Below are positions 6,104 to 11,775 of a stretch of 11,775 bases of DNA, piece by piece. Each line of letters opens with the position of its first letter. Position 1 is the stretch's first letter. This DNA is from Treponema sp. (GTDB lineage: Bacteria > Spirochaetota > Spirochaetia > Treponematales > Breznakiellaceae), in the NCBI GenBank assembly GCA_031254175.1, contig JAIRUY010000250.1:1-11775 (forward strand), written 5' to 3'. The position numbers and the translations under genes are program-made. Below the pieces are notes generated by a model that made no database searches, was not told the DNA's origin, and saw only the letters and a program-made list of their open reading frames with translations.

Positions 6104-6994
6104 ATGGCAACAGTTAAGAAACCAGCAGTCAAAAAACCAGCCGCAAAGAAACCGGCGGCTAAAAAACCAGCAGTCAAGAAACCAGCAGTCAAGAAACCAG
6201 CCGCAAAGAAACCGGCGGCTAAAAAGCCTGTAGCAAAGAAACCTGTCGCAAAAAAACCGGCGGCTAAAAAACCAGCAGTCAAAACGGCTGTAAAGAAACC
6301 TGTCGCAAAGAAACCGGCGGCTAAAAACCCGGCTGTCAAGAAACCTGTCGCAAAGAAACCGGCGGCTAAAAAGCCAGCAGTCAAAACGGCTGTAAAGAAA
6401 CCTGCCGTAAAAAAACCGGCAGCGTTTGATACCTCTGTCAAATTCCGTAACTTATTTGAAGCTTTCGCGACTGATAAACTTCCCAGAACCAACGGATACA
6501 TTGTTTCTTCATTTTTTAGTGAAAGAACCGCTTATTCAATCTACGAAATTGTGTCTTACGGCGGCGTTAAGGAAATTTTCCTGACAGCAGACGGTCTTCA
6601 ATTCATCGCCGGCGGAAAAAAACTTCACGTCCTTGTGCAGCACGCTACTTATGAGAAAAAGTTTATTGAACCTGTCAGCAGAGACGCGACTGAAATGATT
6701 CCAAAACGTTTCAGCGAACTGGATGAAATTACCGCAGGCAATCAGACAAAAATATTTGTAGCAAAAGAACCAATGGAACTTACCAGTTCTTTTACCATCC
6801 ATAAGCCCACAAATATAAATTTTTCCGTAGTATTTTATGAATTACCGGATGTTTTTAAAACACTTTCAGCTTTCTTTGAGAATTCACTTAACAGAGACAG
6901 AAAGGTTCCCCAGATTGACGCAAGAAAAGCATCTCACTTAATTCAGAATACAGTTGAAAAAACAATGAGTTTTATGGGTGAGTTTAACGGTTAA
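6104..6994 (+). CDS. Histone H1-like Lys/Ala/Pro-repeat protein with unknown C-terminal domain
   Basis: This is a 296-aa protein in two parts. Residues 1-107 are almost only Lys, Ala, Pro and Val in pentads such as KKPAA, KKPAV and KKPVA, strongly basic and probably disordered, like the tails of bacterial histone H1-like proteins; DNA or RNA binding is a reasonable inference. Residues 108-296 (from FDTSVKFRNLFEAF) are an ordinary mixed alpha/beta sequence I do not recognise, ending in a helix-rich segment (ASHLIQNTVEKTMSFMGEF). There is no signal peptide or membrane segment. ATG 6104 is chosen because AAAGGGGGG lies just upstream; an in-frame TTG at 6077 would add nine residues but has no ribosome site. 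The gene has its own strong promoter after pta and ends at a terminator. Confidence 0.8.
   Translation: MATVKKPAVKKPAAKKPAAKKPAVKKPAVKKPAAKKPAAKKPVAKKPVAKKPAAKKPAVKTAVKKPVAKKPAAKNPAVKKPVAKKPAAKKPAVKTAVKKPAVKKPAAFDTSVKFRNLFEAFATDKLPRTNGYIVSSFFSERTAYSIYEIVSYGGVKEIFLTADGLQFIAGGKKLHVLVQHATYEKKFIEPVSRDATEMIPKRFSELDEITAGNQTKIFVAKEPMELTSSFTIHKPTNINFSVVFYELPDVFKTLSAFFENSLNRDRKVPQIDARKASHLIQNTVEKTMSFMGEFNG
6110..6424 (+). repeat. 15-bp coding repeats with a duplicated 102-bp unit
   Basis: About twenty 15-bp units encode the KKPAA-type pentads. On top of this, a 102-bp (34-codon) unit at 6241-6342 is followed in tandem by a close copy starting at 6343. Both contain AAAACGGCTGTAAAG (6281 and 6383), where the pentad rhythm breaks to KTAVKK. 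The near-identical third positions point to recent expansion by slippage or unequal exchange. Confidence 0.85.
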
Positions 6995-7017
6995 TAAAAG
7001 TTATAGTGAAACAAAAT

Positions 7018-7050
7018 AAAAAAGGCTGTCCCTTACGGGCAGCCTTTTTT
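7018..7050. terminator. Bidirectional intrinsic terminator
   Basis: AAAAAAGGCTG, a bulged T, CCC, loop TTAC, then GGG and CAGCC followed by six T. The A-run on one side and the T-run on the other make it work in both directions, serving the KKPAA-repeat gene (ends 6994, plus) and the PPDK-like gene (ends 7053, minus). Confidence 0.9.
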
Positions 7051-7052
7051 AT

Positions 7053-9746
7053 TTATTGCCCAGTTACGGCATCAGCCTTTTCAATTTCCGCCTGCGCCAC
7101 TGCCAGCAGCGCAATCGGCACTGAGTACGGAGAACAGGAAACATAATTAAGCCCCGCATCCATGCAGAAACGCACATTGGCAGGATTTGCGCCATGTTCA
7201 CCGCACAGACCGCAGACAAGGTCAGGACGTGTGAGCCGTCCCCGATCTGTAGCAATCGCAATGAGCTCTTTTACTCTTGGATCAAGAGTACTGAAAGGAT
7301 TGGCATCAATAAGATCGTAAAGAGTATAGTCAGGCATAAACGCTGTAAAGTCATCCCTGGAAATGCCCAATGTTGTTTGAGTAAGATCGTTAGTGCCAAA
7401 ACTGAAGAAACGGCCGTATTTGGCAATATCCCCCGCCCCAAGAGCCGCAGCCGGCAATTCTATCATGGTGCCGATTTTATAATCCACCGGTTTTGCTTTT
7501 AATTCTTTCCTGAGTGTCTCTTCTATATCAACAATACCGGGATAATTAGAACCTTCAATTTTTTTACCGTAAGCAATGAGTTTCAGTTCAGCGTCATTCA
7601 TAACGATTGGAACCATTATTTCAGGATGTACATCAATTTTTTCGGAATGCAATTTGTAGCAGGCTTCAAAAATAGCTTTTATCTGCATCGCGTATATCTC
7701 CGGATAAGAAACCGCGATACGGCAGCCGCGGTGTCCAAGCATCGGATTAAGTTCATGCATAGAATCAATTTTGGCCATAATATCCGCTTTGGACGGTTTT
7801 TTATTCTTTACCTTTGAAACATGGTTAATATATGCATTCACTTCATCATTGCTGCGCGGCATAAACTCATGAAGCGGCGAATCCAGAAGACGGATTGTCA
7901 CTTCCTTACCCTGCATAACTTTCATGATGCCGTAGAAATCTTCCCTCTGCATAACCTTAAGTTTATTAAGAACGTTTTTGCGTTCTTTTGGATCACCGGA
8001 AAGAAGCATATCACGGAAAACCATTATCCTGTCTTCCTTGAAAAACATGTGTTCGGTACGGCACAACCCTACACCGTCCGCTCCAAAAGTCAAAGCAAGA
8101 GCGGCATCGCGCGGGGTGTCGGCATTGCAGCGGACATGGAACCCTTTCAGGAATTCTTTGGAAAGCGCAATAAAGTCCAGTAGTCCGGATTCTTTTGGAT
8201 TTGGTTCAATTAATTCCGCAACTCCCTTGTACAAAGTAGATTCGCCGTAGAACGGAACATTGATAGTAATACATTCCCCTTCAGAAAAACTAAAATCTCC
8301 AAGAGAGGCTTTTTTCCCCTTAATTTTTAAAACGGGAGAAACAAGCGATACCTTTCCGTATTGGCGCGCAACTACAGATGCGTGAGCGGCATAACCGCCT
8401 TCGGCTGTTAATACGCCTGTGCTTACTTCAATGGCTTTAACGTCTTCGGCAAAGGAAGATTCAAGCACCAGAATAGTACGGGCATCTTCTCCTTTTTGTA
8501 TGGCAATTTTTCTTGCTTCCAGAAGAGAATCAGTGCTGAAATAAACCCGCCCGATCGCAGCCCCCGGAGCGCCGGCTATACCGCCCTTCCAGGATTTAAA
8601 GCCTTTGATGCTTGACTGATTGATTACAGGGTGAAGGATTTCATTGAGCCTTATCGGATCAATTGCCTTTATAACAGTTTTTGCGTCTATCACTTTGCGT
8701 TTTGAAAGATCAAGCAGGAGTTTCATATCCGCCTGTGTAGATTTTTGATCCACCAGCCTCTGTTCAATCAGCCACAGTCTACCGTTTTCTACAGTAAAGC
8801 GTACTTGACGGATTTCCTTGAATTTATCTTCCAGAGTCCATGCGATTTTTTCAAGCTGTTTAAGGTGAGATGGGTCTATTTTATTAATCTCATGCCCTTC
8901 AGCGCCGATTTCGTTGAATTTCCCCCTGAAAAAACTCCCCTGAAGTTTCTTTTCACCGGTAATAACATTTCTTGAGAAAAAATGACCGGAACAGGAATCT
9001 TTACCGTAATTTCCGTATACCATAGGTTGAATCATCATCGCCGTATCATCGTCGTTTTGTTCATCCATCCCGAGCATTCTGGAAATTTCATTAAGAGCAA
9101 TTATGATCTGGGTTTCTGCATCATCAAAAAACCCTTTAGGAAAATACTTTGCATATTCATCCATATACTCTTTAGCTGTTTTTTTCTTTGGCAAAGGCGT
9201 TTTATCTTCTTTTTCATGCAGTTCGTTGGAAGGTTTTTTAAACCCGAGCATACGTTTCAGAAGTTTTATTTTTCCGGAAATTTCTTCCTTTTCCTTGGGT
9301 TTCTCCTCCAAATCTTTGATCCGTTCCTGAATTTCCAGCATACCAGTGATAAGAAATAAAATTTCACTAACTGCAAAATCCGCTCCTACCCATTTGGCAA
9401 AACCGTCTATTGTGGGTTTCGCAAGACCGAAATTGTGCAGCGCGGGATATGTAGTTATCGCCATGTTCGAAGAAATAATAACCTTGATAAGCATGGGATT
9501 ATCCGGATCCCCATATTTTTTGTTAACCAATTTTGAACATTTTCCCAAAAGCTCAAGGATATCTTTCTTGTGTGCTTTTGCATCAAATTCCGAAGCCAGT
9601 TCGGTATTCAGAATCAATCCGGGCAGGATGGGGAAAGACAACTCCGCAAATTCATTTGCCTGCCGGCCGCGAATACCCAATAATTCCGGTTTTATCTTGG
9701 AAGAAATTACAGTGTTTTGGCTGAAAAAATGTATTCTTGAGTCCAT
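7053..9746 (-). CDS. PPDK-like PEP/pyruvate phosphotransferase with degenerate ATP-grasp domain
   Basis: This 897-aa homologue of pyruvate phosphate dikinase keeps the family order. The N-terminal ATP-grasp-like region is about 1-340, with a charged Lys/Glu-rich insert at about 140-195. The swivelling phosphohistidine domain is about 385-515, with H455 in GGYAAHASVVAR. The C-terminal PEP/pyruvate barrel is about 530-890 and keeps R563 (LCRTEHMFF), R619 (IRLLDSPLHEF), E763, N786-D787 (GTNDLTQ) and C848 (CGLCGEHG). Compared from memory with Clostridium symbiosum PPDK, the nucleotide site is not kept: K22 is R26, R92 is Ile, D321 is Gln314, E323 is Arg316 and Q335 is Glu328. ATP-driven dikinase activity is therefore doubtful; a PEP-dependent phosphocarrier, like PTS enzyme I, is one alternative. 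The start has AAGGAGG upstream, 14 bp after the preceding gene. Confidence 0.8.
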   Translation of the reverse strand: MDSRIHFFSQNTVISSKIKPELLGIRGRQANEFAELSFPILPGLILNTELASEFDAKAHKKDILELLGKCSKLVNKKYGDPDNPMLIKVIISSNMAITTYPALHNFGLAKPTIDGFAKWVGADFAVSEILFLITGMLEIQERIKDLEEKPKEKEEISGKIKLLKRMLGFKKPSNELHEKEDKTPLPKKKTAKEYMDEYAKYFPKGFFDDAETQIIIALNEISRMLGMDEQNDDDTAMMIQPMVYGNYGKDSCSGHFFSRNVITGEKKLQGSFFRGKFNEIGAEGHEINKIDPSHLKQLEKIAWTLEDKFKEIRQVRFTVENGRLWLIEQRLVDQKSTQADMKLLLDLSKRKVIDAKTVIKAIDPIRLNEILHPVINQSSIKGFKSWKGGIAGAPGAAIGRVYFSTDSLLEARKIAIQKGEDARTILVLESSFAEDVKAIEVSTGVLTAEGGYAAHASVVARQYGKVSLVSPVLKIKGKKASLGDFSFSEGECITINVPFYGESTLYKGVAELIEPNPKESGLLDFIALSKEFLKGFHVRCNADTPRDAALALTFGADGVGLCRTEHMFFKEDRIMVFRDMLLSGDPKERKNVLNKLKVMQREDFYGIMKVMQGKEVTIRLLDSPLHEFMPRSNDEVNAYINHVSKVKNKKPSKADIMAKIDSMHELNPMLGHRGCRIAVSYPEIYAMQIKAIFEACYKLHSEKIDVHPEIMVPIVMNDAELKLIAYGKKIEGSNYPGIVDIEETLRKELKAKPVDYKIGTMIELPAAALGAGDIAKYGRFFSFGTNDLTQTTLGISRDDFTAFMPDYTLYDLIDANPFSTLDPRVKELIAIATDRGRLTRPDLVCGLCGEHGANPANVRFCMDAGLNYVSCSPYSVPIALLAVAQAEIEKADAVTGQ

Positions 9747-9752
9747 GTTAAA

Positions 9753-9760
9753 CCTCCTTG
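9753..9760 (-). promoter_or_regulatory. Strong ribosome binding site of the PPDK-like gene
   Basis: The minus strand reads CAAGGAGG six bases before the ATG at 9746. It occupies most of the 14-bp gap after the TAA of the 330-aa gene, so the PPDK-like protein gets its own efficient initiation within a shared message. Confidence 0.75.
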
Positions 9761-10753
9761 TTAAAACAGTTTAAGCACGGTATTAACCGGCCCGCGCAGG
9801 AACGCTTCAAATTGAGGACTGGCCCCCTGAGCCAGATAACGCTGTAACTTTGCTACATCCTGAATTTCATTTCCGGCAACGGCAAATTCTATGGCGCTGC
9901 CATGTTTTACCTTGCCCCATTTAAATAACGAGTTTATATCCAAAATCCGTTCCATTTCATAATAAATAAACACTTCAAGGTTTGGATGTTTAGCTTTATA
10001 ACTTGCGACGATCTTTTTCCAGGCTTCGACATTTCCGTTATGAAAAAGCTCATTCCGGACAATTACCGCATAACGCGGAGTCATTCTTGCCGGTCCGCCG
10101 GCTGATTTTACCTGTACAGCCGCACTTTTTTTCGCCGGAGCCGCAGCACGTTTTTTATCGGAAGATTTTGCGGTTTTGGTTTTTTTCCCAGCTGCTTCCG
10201 GAGCCTTCGGCTTTGATACTTTTTTTACAGTGAACTTACCTTTGGTTAACGCGGCGGGAACAGATACTTTTGCGCCTTCAAACAGATTAAGCGCAAAGTT
10301 TGCGGCTTTTTGGCAATTATCATCTGTTTCCCTGCCCTGAAAACCGGCATACATAACCAATAATTCCCGTTTACGCAGTTCGCCGAAAGCTGCCAATTCT
10401 TCATGGTTTTTGGGATTTGCTATTAAAAGCCCCATTTCCGGGTGAAAATAAGCGGCTACAAGGTCAACGCCATTCCACTTTCCAAATTCTTTTGTCAGAA
10501 CTGATAAGTCATCAACGGCCGCCGAAAGGTTAACTGAAGCGGTCTTGTACCCAAGTTTATCAACCAACAGCATCCGTAAAAGCAAACCAATTTTATTGCT
10601 GGATAATTCTTCATCATCCAATTCATATAATATATCGCCAAGATTGCCTGCCCCGGCGCGCGCGGCTATATCCATTGTTTTTTTTATGTGCCTTACCGCG
10701 TTATTAAAACCTGAACGGGTAGAAAGCACATCAAGGTTTACGCTTTCCGTCAT
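9761..10753 (-). CDS. Unknown two-domain protein with Lys/Ala-rich linker
   Basis: I do not recognise this 330-aa protein. It has an N-terminal globular part (about 1-170, helix-rich, with an acidic patch ELDDEEL at 44-50), a basic Lys/Ala/Pro/Ser linker (about 171-222) and a C-terminal domain (about 223-330). The C-terminal part has distinctive, probably conserved stretches: PRYAVIVRNELFHNGNVEAW, FKWGKVKHG and the ending YLAQGASPQFEAFLRGP. There is no signal peptide or membrane span, so it should be cytoplasmic. The start is clear: AAGGAGG precedes ATG 10753 by a short spacer. It lies immediately upstream of the PPDK-like gene, so the two are surely co-transcribed and may act together. The linker resembles the repeat tail of the 6104-6994 protein in composition, not in domain content. 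Confidence 0.75.
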   Translation of the reverse strand: MTESVNLDVLSTRSGFNNAVRHIKKTMDIAARAGAGNLGDILYELDDEELSSNKIGLLLRMLLVDKLGYKTASVNLSAAVDDLSVLTKEFGKWNGVDLVAAYFHPEMGLLIANPKNHEELAAFGELRKRELLVMYAGFQGRETDDNCQKAANFALNLFEGAKVSVPAALTKGKFTVKKVSKPKAPEAAGKKTKTAKSSDKKRAAAPAKKSAAVQVKSAGGPARMTPRYAVIVRNELFHNGNVEAWKKIVASYKAKHPNLEVFIYYEMERILDINSLFKWGKVKHGSAIEFAVAGNEIQDVAKLQRYLAQGASPQFEAFLRGPVNTVLKLF

Positions 10754-10797
10754 ATTTCCTCCTTAAAAATTCTGCGCAAGCCGCCAGAGGCCCGCAT

Positions 10798-10914
10798 GTT
10801 GAAACAAACAGCGCTTTTTGCATACATTTCAATTCATACGTCAAAAAGAGAACGTATGCAAAAAGCGCCCCCGAACGAGCAGTCAAGACCACACTGATTC
10901 GGGAGCGCTTCAAC
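10798..10914 (-). promoter_or_regulatory. Nested inverted-repeat region between two unknown genes
   Basis: This stretch holds a perfect 15-bp inverted repeat, GCGCTTTTTGCATAC (10811-10825) against 10854-10868. Inside it is a second hairpin, CATACGT (10835-10841) with ACGTATG (10852-10858). The terminator described separately overlaps its right arm. GTTGAA (10798-10803) and TTCAAC (10909-10914) bracket the whole. GCGC occurs three times, at 10811, 10865 and 10905, so several pairings are mutually exclusive. It may be a leader regulating the 330-aa/PPDK-like operon, a tandem terminator, or a copy of a dispersed palindromic element. No clear promoter for the downstream genes is visible in it. 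Confidence 0.55.
10860..10909 (-). terminator. Intrinsic terminator after the right-edge gene
   Basis: In minus-strand RNA, AGCGCUCCCGAA (complement of 10898-10909) pairs with UUCGGGGGCGCU (complement of 10864-10875) over 12 bp, with a single G-U pair, followed by a U-run at 10864-10860. Within the loop CAGT and ACTG can extend the structure. It lies 33 bp past the stop codon at 10943. Confidence 0.6.
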
Positions 10915-10916
10915 AC

Positions 10917-10935
10917 AAAGTTACCTTTTAACTTT
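10917..10935. repeat. Small AT-rich hairpin after the right-edge gene
   Basis: AAAGTTA (10917-10923) and TAACTTT (10929-10935) form a 7-bp stem with a 5-base loop directly after the stop codon at 10943. It has no T-run; it may protect the 3' end or simply precede the stronger terminator. Confidence 0.35.
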
Positions 10936-10942
10936 CTTTATA

Positions 10943-11775
10943 TCAGATTTCTGAAAGCTGTCCACGGCCGCCTGACCTTCTGGCCTTTGATTTATCTACA
11001 GCGCCCTTCTTTTTGCCGGAACTTTTTGGAGCAGCAATTGCCGGCCTTGGTTTTGGAGCGGCTGCAGCAACGACTTCCTCTTCTTCAGTCGGGGTCGCGA
11101 AAGACTGATTAATGTCTTCGCGGACAGTGGAGCGCCTGCGGCTGAATGACGCGAATGCGGCATCCGAGAAGCCTTTGGATACTCCATGAAGGAATTCGTT
11201 GAGTACGTTTGCCATTGCGTCCAGAGTAACTTTTTTCCTCTTGATGGATGTAATATCAACATCCAGAAGAAGACCCGGCTGCAAATGGTACGGGTTGATC
11301 ATGTAATCAAACCTGAAATATTCCTTTTCAAGCCAGACAAGTCTTTCTTCCATGACACGTCTTTCAATCGGGAACAGGAAGTCCCACATCCTTTTCATCC
11401 GATCACGCATTCTGATAATCCGTGTGCGGATTCTGTCTTTTTCGTAAAGATATGTACGGTTGGATTTTTCAACTTCGGTTTCCGCTGATTTGACAAAGGA
11501 AATTTCATCCCAAACCTTGGCAATGTCTTCGTAAAGAGGTTCGCCTGATTTATCTTTGACAATCTTTTTGATCCTGTTCTTGTTTTTCTTTGCCAGATCA
11601 TCAAAATCAGAAACTTTGAACGCGCTCTTTGAATCCTGATAAATAACTTCAAGAGTATCCCAAAGATGCTGAATTTCGGTTTCAAAGCTCTTAACCTGCA
11701 CATCATAAGCCTTGCGATCTTCAATAAGCTGTGCGTTGTCAAAATAGCGCATTTTGATGGCATAGCGTTCGTCAG
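10943..11775 (-). CDS. Unknown helical protein with basic C-terminal tail, 5' end outside the window
   Basis: I do not recognise this protein; at least 276 residues are in the window. An ATG at 11752 is possible, but the frame stays open to the window edge (reading DERYAIK before that Met) and no Shine-Dalgarno precedes it, so the true start is probably beyond 11775. The body (about 200 residues from the Met) is charged and helical, rich in Lys, Glu, Arg and Trp, with coiled-coil-like stretches and the segments MRDRMKRMWDFLFPIERR and YMINPYHLQPGLLLDVDITS. A linker with EEEE then leads to a Lys/Ala/Pro/Arg tail (about the last 40 residues: PKPRPAIAAPK, KKKG, KARRSGGRG) that could bind nucleic acid. 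There is no signal peptide in the visible part. It ends before the hairpin-rich intergenic region and is probably a separate transcript from the 330-aa gene. Confidence 0.7.
   Translation of the reverse strand, partial: DERYAIKMRYFDNAQLIEDRKAYDVQVKSFETEIQHLWDTLEVIYQDSKSAFKVSDFDDLAKKNKNRIKKIVKDKSGEPLYEDIAKVWDEISFVKSAETEVEKSNRTYLYEKDRIRTRIIRMRDRMKRMWDFLFPIERRVMEERLVWLEKEYFRFDYMINPYHLQPGLLLDVDITSIKRKKVTLDAMANVLNEFLHGVSKGFSDAAFASFSRRRSTVREDINQSFATPTEEEEVVAAAAPKPRPAIAAPKSSGKKKGAVDKSKARRSGGRGQLSEI

Noticed and set aside
6110..6424. CRISPR-like periodic repeat
   Set aside because: The period is 15 bp without spacers and is fully in frame within a coding sequence, so it is a protein repeat.
6070..6501. 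Minus-strand open frame of 143 aa rich in Gly-Phe-Leu-Thr-Ala
   Set aside because: It is the antisense reading of the KKPAA coding repeat; periodic codons keep several frames open. It has no ribosome site.
7821..8183. Plus-strand open frames opposite the PPDK-like gene, here and at 8982-9359 and 9346-9774
   Set aside because: They lie wholly opposite a gene with clear family motifs and show no motif, promoter or ribosome site of their own.
10819..10844. Promoter for the 330-aa gene from TTGACG (complement of 10839-10844)
   Set aside because: The only -10-like sequence, TATGCA, is about 14 bp away, too close, and the boxes overlap the hairpins.
10798..10914. Possible integron attC recombination site (GTTGAA ... 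TTCAAC bracketing a folded region)
   Set aside because: The ends do not fit the GTTRRRY and RYYYAAC core patterns (GTTGAAA and CTTCAAC), and no cassette structure or integrase is seen.
10731..10916. Minus-strand open frame of 61 aa, a possible leader peptide across the inverted repeats
   Set aside because: It starts at GTG with no ribosome site and runs into the start of the 330-aa gene in another frame. The open frame is explained by the palindromes.

Overview
The window looks like spirochaete chromosome, most likely a Treponema-type gut or host-associated organism. The reasons are a pta gene lying head to head with a bactofilin/TPR-protein/MtaB operon, a eukaryote-like (type II) isocitrate dehydrogenase, PEP/pyruvate enzymes of the PPDK family, and several proteins with long Lys/Ala/Pro-rich basic segments. 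The genus is inferred from memory of gene content and style; no rRNA or other decisive marker is present. I see no tRNA, rRNA, CRISPR array, transposase or phage gene. Base composition looks even apart from one coding repeat.

Layout, left to right. (1) nagA (61-1218, +), N-acetylglucosamine-6-phosphate deacetylase, is followed by icd (1261-2454, +), which has a TATAAT box so close to its first ATG that the message is probably leaderless. (2) A convergent minus-strand operon, bactofilin (4913-4551), secreted TPR protein (4554-3913) and mtaB (3895-2468), has a good sigma-70-type promoter at its head. The icd and mtaB stop codons sit in the two arms of one small inverted repeat. (3) pta (5030-6022, +) is driven from the same divergent intergenic region. 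A near-consensus promoter then drives a 296-aa protein made of about 107 residues of KKPAA-type repeat plus an unrecognised C-terminal domain. A bidirectional terminator at 7018-7050 closes this block. (4) On the minus strand lie a partial unknown helical protein with a basic tail (entering from the right edge), a 190-bp intergenic region packed with inverted repeats, an unknown two-domain protein with a basic linker (10753-9761), and an 897-aa PPDK homologue (9746-7053). The last two form a tight two-gene unit with strong Shine-Dalgarno sites.

Central carbon metabolism is the common theme: amino-sugar entry (nagA), isocitrate oxidation (icd), acetyl-CoA/acetyl phosphate interconversion (pta) and a PEP/pyruvate enzyme. 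The most unusual item is the PPDK homologue. Its swivelling phosphohistidine and PEP/pyruvate domains look intact, but the ATP-binding residues of its ATP-grasp domain appear to be replaced. This suggests a PEP-linked phosphotransfer or regulatory protein rather than a normal dikinase, and the co-transcribed unknown protein is the obvious candidate partner. All comparisons with reference enzymes were made from memory and need a real alignment.
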